Below are positions 48,528-62,026 of a stretch of DNA of 64,000 nt, piece by piece; position 1 is the stretch's first letter, and every line of letters starts with the position of its first letter. The stretch covers positions 29,825,119 to 29,889,118 of the forward strand of contig CM077648.1 of NCBI GenBank assembly GCA_039707465.1. Reading direction: 5' to 3'. Under the pieces are notes generated by a model. The model saw nothing but the letters and a program-made list of their open reading frames with translations. It did not search any database and was not told where the DNA came from. A program made the translations under genes and the position numbers. The DNA is from Rhabdophis nuchalis (lineage: Eukaryota > Chordata > Lepidosauria > Squamata > Natricidae).

Positions 48528-49245
48528 GAGTTGCGGTTGTCCAGTGGTTAAGAGTGCAGTACTGCAGGTTACTCGGGGCCTAGCTATATACGAGACCGCC
48601 TTCTGCCCCATACATCCCTTCGTCCGATCCGCTCCCACAGAGAGGGTCTTCTCCGGGTACCGTCGGCCGGGCAATGCCGGTTGGCGACGCCCAGGGGAAG
48701 GGCCTTCTCTGTGGTGGGCCCGGCCTTCTGGAACGACCTACCCCCCGACCTACGCACCACCATGGACCTCCGCCTCTTCCGCCAACGTCTTAAGACGTAT
48801 CTATTCCAACAAGCCGGCCTAGCATAGCCCCCCGTTTCTGACTTTTATCTATAAATTTTAATTATCAGGGTTTTAAATGGGTTTTTTAGCACGGGATTTA
48901 ATTTAATATGTTTTTAATAATGTATATTGTCTTTTGTTATGGTTTTTAATAATGCCTGTGCACCGCCCTGGGTCCTGAAAAGGAAAAGGGCGGGGTATAA
49001 ATTTGAAAAATAAAAAATAAAAATAAAATAATAATACTTTTGCTGACTGCCAGCAGCCTGCAGTTTGGCACTTCAAATCCCACCAGGCTCAAGGTTGACT
49101 CAGCCTTCCATCATTCTGAAATGGGTAAAATGGAGACCCAGATTGTTGGTGGCAATATGTTGACTCTGTAAAACACTTAGAGGGGACTGGAAAGCACTGG
49201 AAAGTGGTATATACATCTAAGGGCTATTACTATTGCTATTAAGTT
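48528..49245 (+). mobile_element. tRNA-derived squamate SINE interrupted by an L2 3' fragment
   Basis: The SINE head (GTCCAGTGGTTAAGAGTGCA) to 48573 and its remainder (49035-49245, TGCTGACTGCCAGCAGCC ... GTATATACATCTAAGGGC) are separated by an L2 fragment. TACT at both edges is a plausible short duplication. Confidence 0.88.
48574..49034 (+). mobile_element. L2-type LINE 3' fragment inside a SINE
   Basis: Encodes an L2 C-terminal remnant (PHPFVRSAPTERVFSGY-like, GPSLWWARPSGTTYPP) and ends CTGTGCACCGCCCTGGGTCC ... GGGCGGGGTATAAA with an A-rich tail. It is homologous to the minus-strand L2 at 29856-31060. Confidence 0.85.
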
Positions 49246-50141
49246 TTCTTCAAAGAGCTGAGCTTTCCAAATAAAAATGTGATATTTTTGGATAATTCAA
49301 TGGAATGCAGCCTAGGAACTAAGGATACTATCTATTACAGTTTTTGAAATGACTGAAAGATACAAAATTACTTGTCATTCAGAAGTAATGTTTAAAATCT
49401 TTTTACAAAGTTATTTTTCCATTAAGCTGTTCTATAATAATAATATCAATAATATCAAACATTAACTTGGGGGCAATTAAAGAAGATATCTACCAGTTCT
49501 CATTCCATGCCATTAATGGTGTTTGGGATTATTTGACATAAAAGGTCTTGCAATGTTCTGAGCGTCTATAGTACACTTTAGAGAGATTTTCTTCCCCCAA
49601 TTTATTAACATAATTAATAGATATAATTATTAATATAATTAATAGAATGGGGAGAGTTGAAGATGAAGTTGTGCAAACTCCAGGAGATAGGGGAGGACAG
49701 GGGAGCCTGACGGGTGTGGTCCATGGGATTACATAGAATTAGACATGATTTAGTGACTGAACAACAAATTCCTGCCTTACTCATTGAATAATAGAATAAG
49801 GATTTGAGTTTAAAAGCATGTGTAATGTTGGTTTTGATGTTTATTATTGAAAATATGGGCAATTAACATTATTTAGATGACATTTTAATGTGTAGAAAAT
49901 TTATTTGGTCAAAAAAATTGAAGAGGCATTAAAAAGCTTTAATTTTTCCTTGATATTGCATTGCACAGATGCTTACCTCAAATTGTTGCTGTTGCTGCTT
50001 TTATTTATTTTTTAAAAGAAATATGTATATAATTTTAAGATCTTGCCTTCATTCTAAGCTATTAATGGAGGCACAGATGGCTCAGTAGGGAGAAGAGCTT
50101 AAGTGTAGCTGGCACATCAGTCACAAGCTTTATCAGAAGAG
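49246..50141. other. Unassigned AT-rich intergenic DNA
   Basis: No gene recognised. 49650-49770 has a weak BovB-like 3' signature (CCATGGGATTACATAGAATT ... GACTGAACAACAAA). Confidence 0.4.
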
Positions 50142-50368
50142 GACTGCTGTGGTGGCGCAGTGGTTAGAATGCACTATTGGAAACTACTTCTGCTGACTGC
50201 AGTTCGGCAGCTCAGTTCCAGGCTCAAGGTTGACTCAACCTTCCATCCTTCTGAAGTGGGTAAAATGAGGGCCCAGATTGTTAGGGGCAATAGGCTGACT
50301 CTGTAAACTGCTTAGAGAGGGCTGTAAAGCACTGTGAAGCGGTACATAAGTCTCAGTGCTATTGCTAT
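50142..50368 (+). mobile_element. tRNA-derived squamate SINE
   Basis: Box A region GTGGTGGCGCAGTGGTTAGA, body CAAGGTTGACTCAACCTTCC, tail GGCTGTAAAGCACTGTGAAG ... GCTATTGCTAT. One of the best-preserved copies here. Confidence 0.92.
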
Positions 50369-50545
50369 AGTCTAGCTTTAGTTACAATACTTAGCCTCAT
50401 CAGATATCTGAATAGGCAATGGAGAACATGGATAATTGGAAATGAATAGGGAGAAAAAGAGGACACTAATGGTTTAACTTTATTGACATATGTGTCAAAA
50501 ATTACAACAAAAAACTACTCCCACCCCAATATATGGCTAATAGTA

Positions 50546-50905
50546 AAGGTAAAGGTAAAAGTTCCCCTTGCACATGTGTGCTAGTCATTCCCAACTCTAG
50601 GGGATGGTGTTCATCTCTGTTTCAAAGCTGAAGAGCCAGCACTGTCCAAAGACATCTCCATGGTCATGTGGTCAGCATGACTAAACGCTGAAGGCGCATG
50701 GAACACTGTTACCTTCCCACCAAAGGTGGTTCCTATTTTTCTATTTGCATTTTTACATGCTTTCGAACTGCTTTGGTGGCAGAAGCTGGGACAAGTAACT
50801 GGAGCTCACGCCGTTACATGGCACTAGGGATTCAAACTGCCGAACTGCAGACCTTTCTGATCAACAAGCTCAGTGTTTAGCCACTGAGCCACCGTGTCCC
50901 TTTTC
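50546..50905 (-). mobile_element. Sauria SINE, near full length
   Basis: On the minus strand: head GGGACACGGTGGCTCAGTGG (box A) with box B CGGCAGTTTGAATCCCTAG, body AGCAGTTCGAAAGCATGTAA and GGTGGGAAGGTAACAGTGTT, ending GGGGAACTTTTACCTTTACC, a BovB-type tail. Confidence 0.9.
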
Positions 50906-52879
50906 TATGGCTAATAATATGCATATGTAATTATTTTTTCCAGCATCAAAAAAACTGTTTTTCAATCACATGAATGTGTTAGAGCCCATTAGGAGCCAAA
51001 GGTCTTGTCAATTTCAGGCAGCAGGACAAGGGGAATGGAGGGTAATACTGTAATAAACTAAGGTCACGAAGTGAAGCTTGTTAATTTTTGTTAGTACTTA
51101 CTAGGGAAGAACTGTACTGCACTGCAGAGAAAAGGAAGAGAAAGCTTGTTATATACTCAAAAAGCAGACAACATTTGATTTTACGGCTATGACTGCCAGA
51201 TGGAGGATCTGTTCTCCTTTTGCCAGACACCTGGTAACTGTAGCCACACTGTAATCTCCATATTGAATTATTCAATATACATTGTATAACAGAATTCTGA
51301 CATTGAAGAAGGAAATGCCTGTCAAATTCTTCTTCCTACTTCCCTATTAGCGTTAATGATTCCCTTCTTTTGATCTTAAAAAACTCAAAACCTGTTGTGG
51401 TTTGTCTAAAAGGTTGAAATTATGGACCTAAAAATTTCTTTACCATATTCCCAAGCAGGCAAAAAGTTAAATTGATCTAATTTATTTTGTTTGCAACAAA
51501 GATAATATTTTTAAAGAGAAAACAAAGGAAGAAGGAATAGATCAAGAATATTACATTTCCTCATCTGTGAATACCACACACCCAAACTTCTTAGTATGAT
51601 TACTCTGCTACATAAATATTGTTTTTCTCATTACTTTTTAAAGTATTTGATAAATCTGACCTCATGTTAATATATCTCTGTGGGCAAAGAATATATTTTC
51701 ATTCCTTTGTAATTTTGCTCTATTTTTTTTTTTTTTAAATCACCCTATACAAATCATTTCAGATTTTTAACCTGATGTCTTAGTATACACATCATTATCA
51801 TCATTTTAGTCATTGTCTACCCATTGCAGGATGAAGGTGTCTTCCGTATGTTTCCAACCTATACAGACCCTGAGCTTTCTTTTGCCAATTGGGCCCGCAA
51901 TACTTGCATATTATACGTATATAATATGTGTACACAAATAATAAATTATATATAATTTTACAAAAGAAGGAAGGCAGAAGAAGTTTATGATTTCCCTTCC
52001 AAAAAATATAATTTCAGTTTCAAAATTATTTCTTACCCTATATTTATAAAAGAAAGGTCCCTTTTTCTAGTCTACTTGTCTTCTACATGTTAAAACTACA
52101 AATTATAAGTGATTTTTTCCCATTTTATAGAAAACATCAATAAGGGCTTCCCACCTAAGGGTTAATCAAAATGATTAATTTAATAATTTCTGCAAATTCC
52201 ATCATCTTCACCAACAATTCCTCCATTGGAGTAATGTCAAATGTTTCCATTTTTGAGCATAGAGGCTTATTATTTCTTCATATAGTTTAATTTAACCACC
52301 ATTGTCTCAAACTATCTTATACAGGCATCAAATTCATACAGGTATGTCAGTTTTGCTAGGATACAGTTAATATTTTCTCTGATAGTGTTTATTAGGGATT
52401 CAGTTAAAAAGCAAATAATGGGTAATGGATCATTTTACATACCGTAAGCTAAAGTCTATTCTTACAAGTGTTTTACTGTTTAATCTACTTATTATTTGTA
52501 AATATTTCTAAAAATTATTTCTAAGCATTTACTTCTAAATTCTTATTATCCACATTGATTTAATTAAGAAGTCATACAAAAAAGACTGTTTGACTTATCA
52601 AATTATTTATATTAATGCCGTTAAGCCCCTGGAACATCATGCCTCCAAAAGGTGAAATCTATAACCATCCTTTTGGCCTTCTGAAAGGCCTTGAAGACAT
52701 GGCTGTGCCAACTAGCCTGAGGCCTTATTGGGATGTGGTACTTTGAAGATGGCTAATGGAATATATAACACCTCATCATTTCCCTGTGCGCACCTTGCTC
52801 CCTTCGTCTCCATCCTGGTTTGTTTTATTTTGACTGAATCTTAAATCTATGATTATTTATGGTTTTAACGATTCATAGT
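50906..52879. other. Unassigned AT-rich intergenic DNA
   Basis: No gene or recognisable repeat was seen apart from a poly-T run (about 51724-51736). Confidence 0.45.
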
Positions 52880-53080
52880 GTAATACTACTTCTGCCTGCA
52901 GTTCACAGTTCAATTCTCACTGGCTCAAGGTCAACTTTCCATCCTTCCGAGGTCGGTAAAATGAGGACCCTGATTGTTGAGGGCAATATGTTGACTCTGT
53001 ACAGTCTGCTTAGAGAGGACTGTAAAGCACTGTGAAGTGGTATATAAGTCTAAGTGCTGGTGCTAGTGCTATTTTAATTG
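52880..53080 (+). mobile_element. tRNA-derived squamate SINE, head-truncated
   Basis: TACTACTTCTGCCTGCAGTT, TCGGTAAAATGAGGACCC and tail AGTGGTATATAAGTCTAAGT are present; box A is missing. Confidence 0.85.
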
Positions 53081-54504
53081 TCTGTAAACTGGCTAGAGTC
53101 ACCTCTGGTGAGATGGGTAGCATACACGATAAATAAATAACAAATAACAAATAATAATAAATAACAACTAACAACTAACAAAGAACTAACAACTAACAGG
53201 ATAATCAGTCCTGCATGACAACTGAGAATAATCCAATGATGTCTTTACATTAGAGTAGGATGAAATAGGCATATTTTATCATTTCTACTATTCTTCCAGA
53301 ACATTTTAATATAAAACCATTTTCATTACAATTATGAATCGTATAAATTATAAACCAGTTTGAAACAATGTTAAGACAGCAAGGAAACTATGAATCTAAG
53401 GAAGTTATAGCTTCTCCCTCAAGGCAACCGCTCAATTACTGTAGGCCTTTTTTTTAACCTTTATTTGATTGTAAGACCATTACCATTTTTAGATCTTACT
53501 AAAATTACTGGTATTGATTTGTGTCAGACTGCTTAATCATCATAATTCAAAGGTTGTTGTTTTTACGATTATTTCTATGCTATTTTGGAAGTTAAGCTGC
53601 TGTGATGATTTGCAAAGGTGAGGTATTTTATTTGTTTGGTATTTTAGATGTGACCAATGAAAATGCTGGTGGAACATTGCTAACAAATCATGGCACGTAC
53701 TACACAGGAAGATAAACATCAATTGCTTATGCGGATGCTGTGGATATACTAATTAAAACCAAGAATAGGTAAAAGCCAATACTATTATAGGATTATAGAA
53801 ACCCAACCCAAGATATAACAAAGCAAGGTTAATCAAACCTTTAGCTTCCTTTCACCTTGACAGACCTTTCATGCTTCCTTCTTAATAAGTAACAGAAAGA
53901 TCTCCAAAGTAGATGACCGACATTTGTCTTGTCAAGGTAATTAAGGATTACGGTGATGACGAATATTTCATTGCTTTAAGGAAGTAGTATTGTTCTCATG
54001 TACCATAATTACTGGGAATGTTAAGGAAAATAACATGTATTATGGATATTTGTTTAAATGGTTCTCAAACATTTACATCAACATCTTACTAATGTCTGTT
54101 GGTTTTGGTGCATTTTTATGTGAATAGTGCAACATAATTTGATGGGTAATATACTTTTATTAGATTTTTGAGGAGCAATTGAGCTTGAACATTTTATGAA
54201 CAGTGATATTACTTAGATTAAATGGAAACAAAAATAGCAGGAAGCAAGTGCTCAATAAATAATAGGCTTTGGGTTTTCACTATTCATTAACTCTGTTCTA
54301 CTTTCTAAGAGTGGGCTTGTAAGAAATGTGACAACTCTCAATAAAAAGGGTACGTATTCTTCTCTTAGTGTACATGTTTAGATGAACATTGAAGCTATCT
54401 TATACTTTTTTATGTTTGAGTCTTTTCATAGGGAGTTCCAAAAATATACATGATATTTAAACCTGTACCAAGGCCAGTAGTGAAATATAGTACAATCTTA
54501 TTTC
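53081..54504. other. Unassigned AT-rich intergenic DNA
   Basis: A short (AACTAAC)-type tandem is at 53160-53200. Nothing else was recognised. Confidence 0.45.
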
Positions 54505-54820
54505 TTAGAACAGAGTTGGAAAGGACCTTAGTCTTCTAGTCCAACTCCCTGCTCAGGCAGGAAACCCTATACTATTTCAGACAAGTGGTTGTCCTTAAAA
54601 ACTTCCAGTGTTGGAGCATCCACAACTTCTGGAGACAAGTTGTTCTACTGATTAATTGTTCTAACTGTTGAGAAATTTCTCCTTAGTTCTAGGTTGCTTC
54701 TCTCCTTGATTAGTTTTCACTACTTCTGGTCCTGCCTTCAAGTACTTTGGAGAATAGGTTAACTCCCTCTTCTTTTGGCAACCCCTTACATATTGGAACA
54801 CTGCTATCATGTAAACCTTT
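54505..54820 (-). mobile_element. CR1 LINE 3' fragment
   Basis: AACAGAGTTGGAAAGGACCT, CCCTGCTCAGGCAGGAAACC and AATTTCTCCTTAGTTCTAGG are the minus-strand form of the CR1 3' region seen at 22330-22620. Confidence 0.85.
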
Positions 54821-55172
54821 TGTAATTGAAAATGTTAATCCAGATGAATATCATTCACAAATGTAATTACTATAAATGAATGACTAGTTTGCCAGTACCA
54901 GTCATCTAGAAAACTGAATATGCATTTTAGAACTCATATGAATGTTTTGATGAAGGAAACAGTCATTTATTCAGTCATTCACTGAATCAATTCAGGTTCA
55001 GTTAACATCCATTTCAAGAGACTAGAAAGGAATTGGACATTTGATTAATTAGAAATGTTCAACTGGCAATTTGGTTAGATACTTAATTCATTTCAGAAGC
55101 AGTTCCAATATCATGGGTGTGTAATCTGAGGCCCCAAGCCACATGTGACTCATCACAATCTTAGATTTGGCT

Positions 55173-55339
55173 CCAAGAGCCAGAGATGAGTTTCTGCCAG
55201 TTCAGCCTGCATCCAGCGAACTGGTAGTAGCAGCAGCAGGAGGCTCTGCCCACCCGCCTGGACACCTCTGCACATGTGTGGACACGAGCAAACCGGTAGT
55301 AAAAGAAATGGAAAATGGAAACCCACCAATGCCAAGAGC
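55173..55339. mobile_element. hAT MITE, family A short form, perfect 8-bp target duplication
   Basis: The element at 55181-55331 starts CAGAGATGAGTTTCTGCC and ends GGAAACCCACCAATG, flanked by CCAAGAGC on both sides. Closely related to 43302-43462. Confidence 0.92.
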
Positions 55340-56779
55340 TCTTCCAAAGTTATCATGCAAAGGTAATTGTAAATATGAGATCAGGAGATATTTATTAAAT
55401 GAACAGTGATACTACCTGTATATATACAGTACTATCTGTAATGGACAGATATTTACATAAATAAGGAAGAATGTCTATTTGAAAAAACAAACAAGAACAC
55501 TTCTAAATATCATTAAATGCTCTTATTTCCTTTCCACTTAGGCACACTGCTGCTTATTGGGCAACATAAAATTATTATTTTTAGAGAGTTGATATTTGTC
55601 TAAACCAGGTACTGCTACACACCTCCTGTTAAAATGTTTGTTGTAAATGTAATCCTGTAAGGTTCAACCCGGTTTTCTCATTTAATATTCCTCTCTACTT
55701 TACTCTTTCCTTTTATGTAATAGCATAGACGTTTTAACTAAAACTAGAATTGACTGTCCCAAATCTTTAAAATTTAATATGAATTCCAGTATACTCCTTA
55801 CACTTTCTCACAGATACGTCAAGCTTTCTGGATAAGTAATCCTCAGGATGAATATCTGTATTTTGAATGTCATGTACAGGTCTTCATGATGCTATAAGAA
55901 CATAAATAACCTCTTATACATTTCATGAAATTTAAATGTAAAATCTCTTATTCTTCATATTGTGTACTTGAATCCTGTTCATCTAAGTTTGTCAATTTTA
56001 TATCTTTTATATATTTTTTTATAATAATTATCCTGTAGTATTGGAAGTTACTTGCTATTCTTAGAACGGACTAGCACCTTTTATTCTTTTATTATGCAAA
56101 ACTCTAGTGATAATCCTGCTACAAATACATATCTTTATTCAACCCCATTTTAACAATCTGGCAAATTAAGAGTTTTAATAATAGCAGCTGGTATCACAAC
56201 ATTTTAAGTCAGGTATTTAATAATTCTGTAGACATCGCAAGAACTGAAAATAGTGTCATAGGAAAATTCCAATAGGAAACAAAGGCAGTAATTCTTATTT
56301 TAAGATCAGAGGTTTATGGTTCCTAATAATTTGGAACATTAGAAATGAATAGATGTAAAATATATAATAGCAGTAATAGAATTAATAAGTCATTGCAATG
56401 GGCCAATGAGAAATAGCAAGTCCTACAAGGATTGCTATAAATCAAAGGGTTCCGAGCTGATCTTGAACACTATCTTTTATAATATTCCTCTAACCACATA
56501 CATGCCTTACAACTTCACTGTTACTTTCCATGAACACCTGTGTACATTCCTTTCAATTCTTCATTTCCAACAGTTTCATTCTTCCTGTTTTATACATACA
56601 AGTGCATATTTTGCAAAAACATACTTCACAGTTAGCAGCGGTTCAGCAGCTTTACAAATATTTCTGGTAAATTTTAAAATCATCCTAGCTGAAAACTTTG
56701 GTTCATATCTTTTTTCTTCTGGGGCCTTCTATTATCCATTGGACTTATTGAATCTTCCAGAACATATAGTTCTTAAAAC
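55340..56779. other. Unassigned AT-rich intergenic DNA
   Basis: A 129-codon frame at 56406-56795 shows no family. No repeat was recognised. Confidence 0.45.
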
Positions 56780-57994
56780 TACCGTATTTCCCTGAAACTA
56801 CGACAGGGTCTTATGTTTTTTTGACCCACGAAATATAGCCTTGGGCTTATTAGAGGGGGAGGGCTTATTATTTTCTCGGGCAGGCGAGAAGCGAGGTGTG
56901 CCTTTTACCTTTCAAGCTCCGTCGCGTTCCTTGCTATTGTGTCCAGGTAAGCTGCTGGTAACAAAAAAAACCTTCTTACGAGTTTTATTAAACTTCTTGA
57001 ACTCGCAAAAGGGTTTTTTTTTACCAGCGGGTTTCCTGGACACAATAGCGAGGATCGCGACGAAGTTTGAAAGGTAAAAGGCGCACCTTGCTTCTCGCCC
57101 CCTCTCATTCCTCACTAAAGGGACGGTGGGAAGGGAAGCAGGCAGGCTGCCTTTACAATTGGGATGTGGAGGGCAGTGTTAGGATGCAAGGCGCGCCTCT
57201 TACCTTTCCAGGTCTGCCGCGTTCCTTGCCATTGTGTCCAGGGAAGCCCCTGGTTTAAAAAAAAAACCCTCTCGCGAGTTCTATCAAACTTCTTGAACTC
57301 ATGAGAAGGTTTTTTTTTTTAACCAACGGCTTCCCTGGACACAATGGCGAGGAACGCGGCAGACCTGGAAAGGTAAGAGGTGCGCCTCGCAACCCAACAC
57401 TGTCCACCCCACCCCAATTGTAAAGGCAGCCTGCTTGCTTCCTTTCCCTGCCCTCCTTTTAGTTAGGGGGTGGTAGGTGGGGGAGAAGTGAGGCACGTCT
57501 CTTACCTGTCCAGCCCAGCTGCGTTCCTTGCCCTTTCGTCCAGGGATTTCCCTTGTAAAAAAAAATTCCTCATGAGTGGAACTTGTGAGGTTTTTCGGGA
57601 GTTGAACTCATGAGGGTTTTTTTACAAGGGGATTGGTGGGCAGGTAAGAGGCTGGACAGGTAATTGGTGGGCAGGTAAGAGGCTGGACAGGTAAGAGGCA
57701 TGCCTCGCTTCTCCCCCACCCCCACCCCTTGCTAAAGGGAGGGCAGGGAAGGGTAGGAGGCAGGCTGCCTTTACAATTGGGGTGGGGTGGATGGGTTATT
57801 TTTTGCACGAGAGGGAACAGGTAGGGGGGTGATCGCATTGCTGCACTTCCGCTGTTTTTGCGGCAGGCTCTTTTTGTGCTTAAATAGTTCGGGGGGGGGC
57901 TTAGTTTCAGGGGAGGGCTTATTGTGGTGCATGTTCTGAAAAGCCCAATTGGGCTTATTAGCAGGATATGTTGTATTTTTGGGGAAACACGGTA
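56780..57994. mobile_element. Tc1/mariner-like foldback element built of three large palindromes
   Basis: Ends CCGTATTTCCC and GGGGAAACACGG with TA on both sides (56780-56781, 57993-57994). The interior holds three palindromes in series: 56884-57098 (about 215 bp), 57114-57463 (about 350 bp) and 57461-57734 (about 274 bp). Their arms are related to each other and share ATTGTGTCCAGG / CCTGGACACAAT and CTTACCTTTCC / GGAAAGGTAAG blocks around poly-T/poly-A near the loops. No transposase frame is present. Superfamily is inferred from the TA duplication alone. Confidence 0.75.
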
Positions 57995-58830
57995 CACTAC
58001 AATCAATGGCACCAATCATGCCATTGTAAAACATTAACCAAAATATTTTGGCATTAGAATGTCTAGTTTGATAATTCTACAGAATGAACAGTTAGTAACA
58101 TCAGGAAAGCTGGGCTTTTACTTCCTATCTTTTTAATTCCTTAAGATAGTTCAGGGAGAGAATTAAAGTTACAGCTCTAGAACATTGGGCATTTTGACAC
58201 ATGCTCACACATTTCTTAATAGAAATAATGTAACTGAATCAATTGTGACTTAGCTCAAGAAAAGAAAAAAGAATAAACACTTCGTAAAATACAATAAGTC
58301 CCCAAACATTTGAAAGCCTTTTCCCCAAAATTTCCCACAAGAGTGAGGAATCTAAAGCCTCTAGAACCTAGATCCTATCTAATTACAACTGCTATCAGTC
58401 TCAATAATGTAGCCTGAAGGGAAGGATGCTTGGAATTGTAGTTCAGCAACTTTGGAAGGGTCACAATTTCCCCACCCAATATATTATGATCACTTAATAC
58501 CATAGATTCAACATGTATTTTTAGACCCCCACTTGAAAATGCTAAGAACTGAACCTACAATTTTTCAGGCTAAGCAGAAAGCAAAACTGATTCCATGAAA
58601 AACTTTTTAAAGATAAGCTTTATGATTTGTTCTACTTCATTTTCTGTATAACCTCCTGTTTTGTACTGTTATAACATTCAGTTTCAGAGTTATTGCTGTT
58701 GAATTACCATGATCAATTTGAAAAGTAAGTTGAAGCTTTTCATTTTATACCAAAAAGATGCTCTATTAAGCCTTAATATGTATTTGTGAACAAATCCAAT
58801 TGAACATGATTGCTTCTGAATGAATATATA
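57995..58830. other. Unassigned AT-rich intergenic DNA
   Basis: No gene or recognisable repeat was seen. Confidence 0.45.
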
Positions 58831-59668
<838 letters not shown>

Positions 59669-59669
59669 A

Positions 59670-61550
59670 TATTCAGAAGAAATATATTCATATATATATG
59701 CAATTTCATATTGCTGTTTTACATTCATTGCCCAACATGCTGCTAAATTCATGAATACAATAAAAAGGAAAAACAAATGGAACAATATATTCCTCTTTAC
59801 TGTAATAATCAGCCTAATAATAAATTGGATAGGATGATACCTGGTGCCTATATAGATGTTCCCACTGCGCTGGAGCACAAAACTTTTTTACCGTTAATAA
59901 TAAAAATGCCAGAAACTCTAATAAACCTTTCAAAGCTCTGCAAATGCATGTGATTTAAGATCTAAAATGGCCTTTATTCCTTCCTGAAGTGTCACAGAGG
60001 GATTGCCTCCAATTCCTTTATTGCTATTATAGAAGTTCAAATTCATCCTGAGCAGAAAGGGAGGAGAATTTGAGGAAACAAATAAATATCAGCTTAAACC
60101 TGGATGGAACAGTGAAACATAAACAAGTATTTGCTACATCCAGCTGCCAGGTCATCCAGGAACACCATTCATTATGACAAAGTATAATGTGGCATGTACT
60201 GGTTAGGTAGCATCTGTAATGTAAAATGCTTTACCTTTCCAATCTTGTTTTCCATAAATCTTATTTCCATTGCATAGTTCATTGCTTTCATCCATATTAA
60301 ATCCTTTATTATTGTTTTCATGTCATAATTATTTTGCCCCAAAGAAAACAGGGGCAATTTCTATACAATGTTGTCATCTTTCTTAAAGTAACTGACAGTG
60401 CTGATCTCCATTTCTGTAGGGATATGAAATACCGTCAGGGCTCATGTGCTCCACTGACCTCTACTGGATAAAAATTCAGCTGCTGACTCAACCTTCCCAT
60501 GACTCATCATCTTTTCAAAGAAGCCTCCTAAAAGGATGACAAGAACATTTCAGTGAAGTTGTAGGAGCTCTGATTTATAGAATACAGTTTTAAACCACTT
60601 AAAGGGTACAGCACTATGGAATGGCATATAAGTCTAAATGCTTTTGCTATATGCCAATCCTTAGAGTTGACTTATTATCTAGTGGGTTTTGTGAGATAAA
60701 GTAAGTGTTTGCTTCCAAGCCCAAGGGCCTAAGAATGTTCTGATCTGGACTGTGTCGCAATTTTATTGGTAAACAGTGGAGAAGGATTATAGGGTGAGCT
60801 ATAGCACTTAAGTGTCTTCCGTTGTACTATGTTCAATTTACCGTAAGGGTTATGACTCTCCAAACTCAGTTGCTTATGGGCAAATAAGACCTCATGGCTG
60901 TGCTCAAAAGTGAAGAAATCTCTTATGGCTATTATTTGCACTTCATTAAAAGGCTGTCAGAAATAAATTCAGGTGGTAAATGCTCAAGAACACAAGTGTA
61001 TCAGAATATCTATACAGTAGCATTCTTCCATTTAACCACGAGAGGAATCTTAAAAATTCTTGTAGCGCAACCTGCAATGTTCTTCTTTTCAAGGGCAGAT
61101 AAGCTATTAATCTTTAAGACTTTCCCATATCTAACTACTTAGAAATGTAACTATTTATGCAAATAGGTAAATAAAAGAATGCTTTTCCTTAATAGGAAAT
61201 ATCTATTAAAAACATCACTGCTGCCCTATAATAAAAGACCTAGAGATGAATGTCAACATTCCTTAATTATTATTGCTCCATTTCTAGTGATTATGCACGC
61301 TTTGTTGCCATAAAATATAGAATCTAATAACATTTTAACAAACAATGACTTGGCCTTCAATTGTTTGGGTGCACACTGCTTTATAAACTAGTGTGAATAG
61401 CCTCAGTCCTAATGCAGAGGGATTCTCCATTGCAAGATAATGGAATTGATAATAAACAACAGAAGTTTCCATTTTCTAAGGAAAACAGCCATTAATTACA
61501 GGCATGCTATTTGTTTAGTTAACATTTATTAAACATCTGCCACTATATGA
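59670..61550. other. Intergenic DNA upstream of GATB
   Basis: AT-rich. 60585-60650 is a tail remnant of the tRNA-derived SINE (GGCATATAAGTCTAAATGC). 61240-61480 is non-repetitive and might be conserved. No other gene recognised. Confidence 0.4.
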
Positions 61551-61874
61551 TTGCCTGAGCACCAAGAACAACGTCTTCTCCAGCTCTTTTTAATTTCTAC
61601 CCATTGGCATCTAACGCTCTTCTGCCCACTCAATGAACGCGAATCACTGACTCATTTCCACCTAACTCGCATAAAAGTCCCCGCAGCTCTTGCTCGTCTT
61701 TCCCCGCTAGTCTTCCAGTTTGAGTGGAGCAGCTCAGTGATTGGAGCATCACGGGAACTGAAGGCTTTCGTTCCTTTCGCCATCCTATTTTCTCTAAGCA
61801 AGCCCAGGACTGCATTTCCCAAGAGGACTTGCTATAAGAACGAGATCACCTGATGCTCCCCAGCGCCGAACAAA
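61551..61874 (+). promoter_or_regulatory. GATB: GATB promoter region and 5' UTR
   Basis: This stretch is less AT-rich, has more CpG, and ends at the GATB start codon. It contains an inverted CCAAT box (ATTGG, 61740-61744). ACTGCATTTCCCA (61809-61821) resembles the ZNF143-type ACTACAATTCCC motif. A YY1-type AAAATGGCGGC covers the start codon (61872-61882). There is no obvious TATA box at the expected place. YY1 sites over the initiator ATG are common in housekeeping and mitochondrial-protein genes. The transcription start was not determined. Confidence 0.55.
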
Positions 61875-62026
61875 ATGGCGGCCCCCATGATGCGACGCTA
61901 CCGCGCTTGGCTGCGAGCTGGCAAAGTTAGCTTTGCGAATGACACCGTACTTGGAGATTGGAAGAGACCGGTATTCACCAGCGTTCTCTGCTGGAATGCA
62001 AAAGGGATTACAACGAAAGAGAACCG
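61875..62026 (+). CDS. GATB: GATB exon 1 (coding part): mitochondrial Glu-tRNA(Gln) amidotransferase subunit B
   Basis: Encodes 50 codons plus two bases from ATG at 61875. The N-terminus MAAPMMRRYRAWLRAGKVSF is rich in Ala and Arg, lacks acidic residues, and fits a mitochondrial targeting peptide. The human protein also begins MAAPM. The exon ends ...AACCG/GTATGA, a usable donor, and its last two bases join the first base of exon 2 to make an Arg codon, giving [14 protein letters not shown]. GatB, with GatA (QRSL1) and GatC, forms the GatCAB complex. It converts Glu-tRNA(Gln) to Gln-tRNA(Gln) in the mitochondrial matrix; GatB carries the kinase-like tRNA-binding part. This leader is expected to vary between species. 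Assignment rests mainly on exon 2. Confidence 0.85.

Noticed and set aside
56406..56795. 129-codon frame ending at the palindromic element
   Set aside because: No family or conserved motif, and its end runs into the TIR of the transposon at 56782.
61551..61853. 100-codon frame upstream of GATB
   Set aside because: It lies in the promoter/5' UTR, ends before the GATB ATG, and shows no family.
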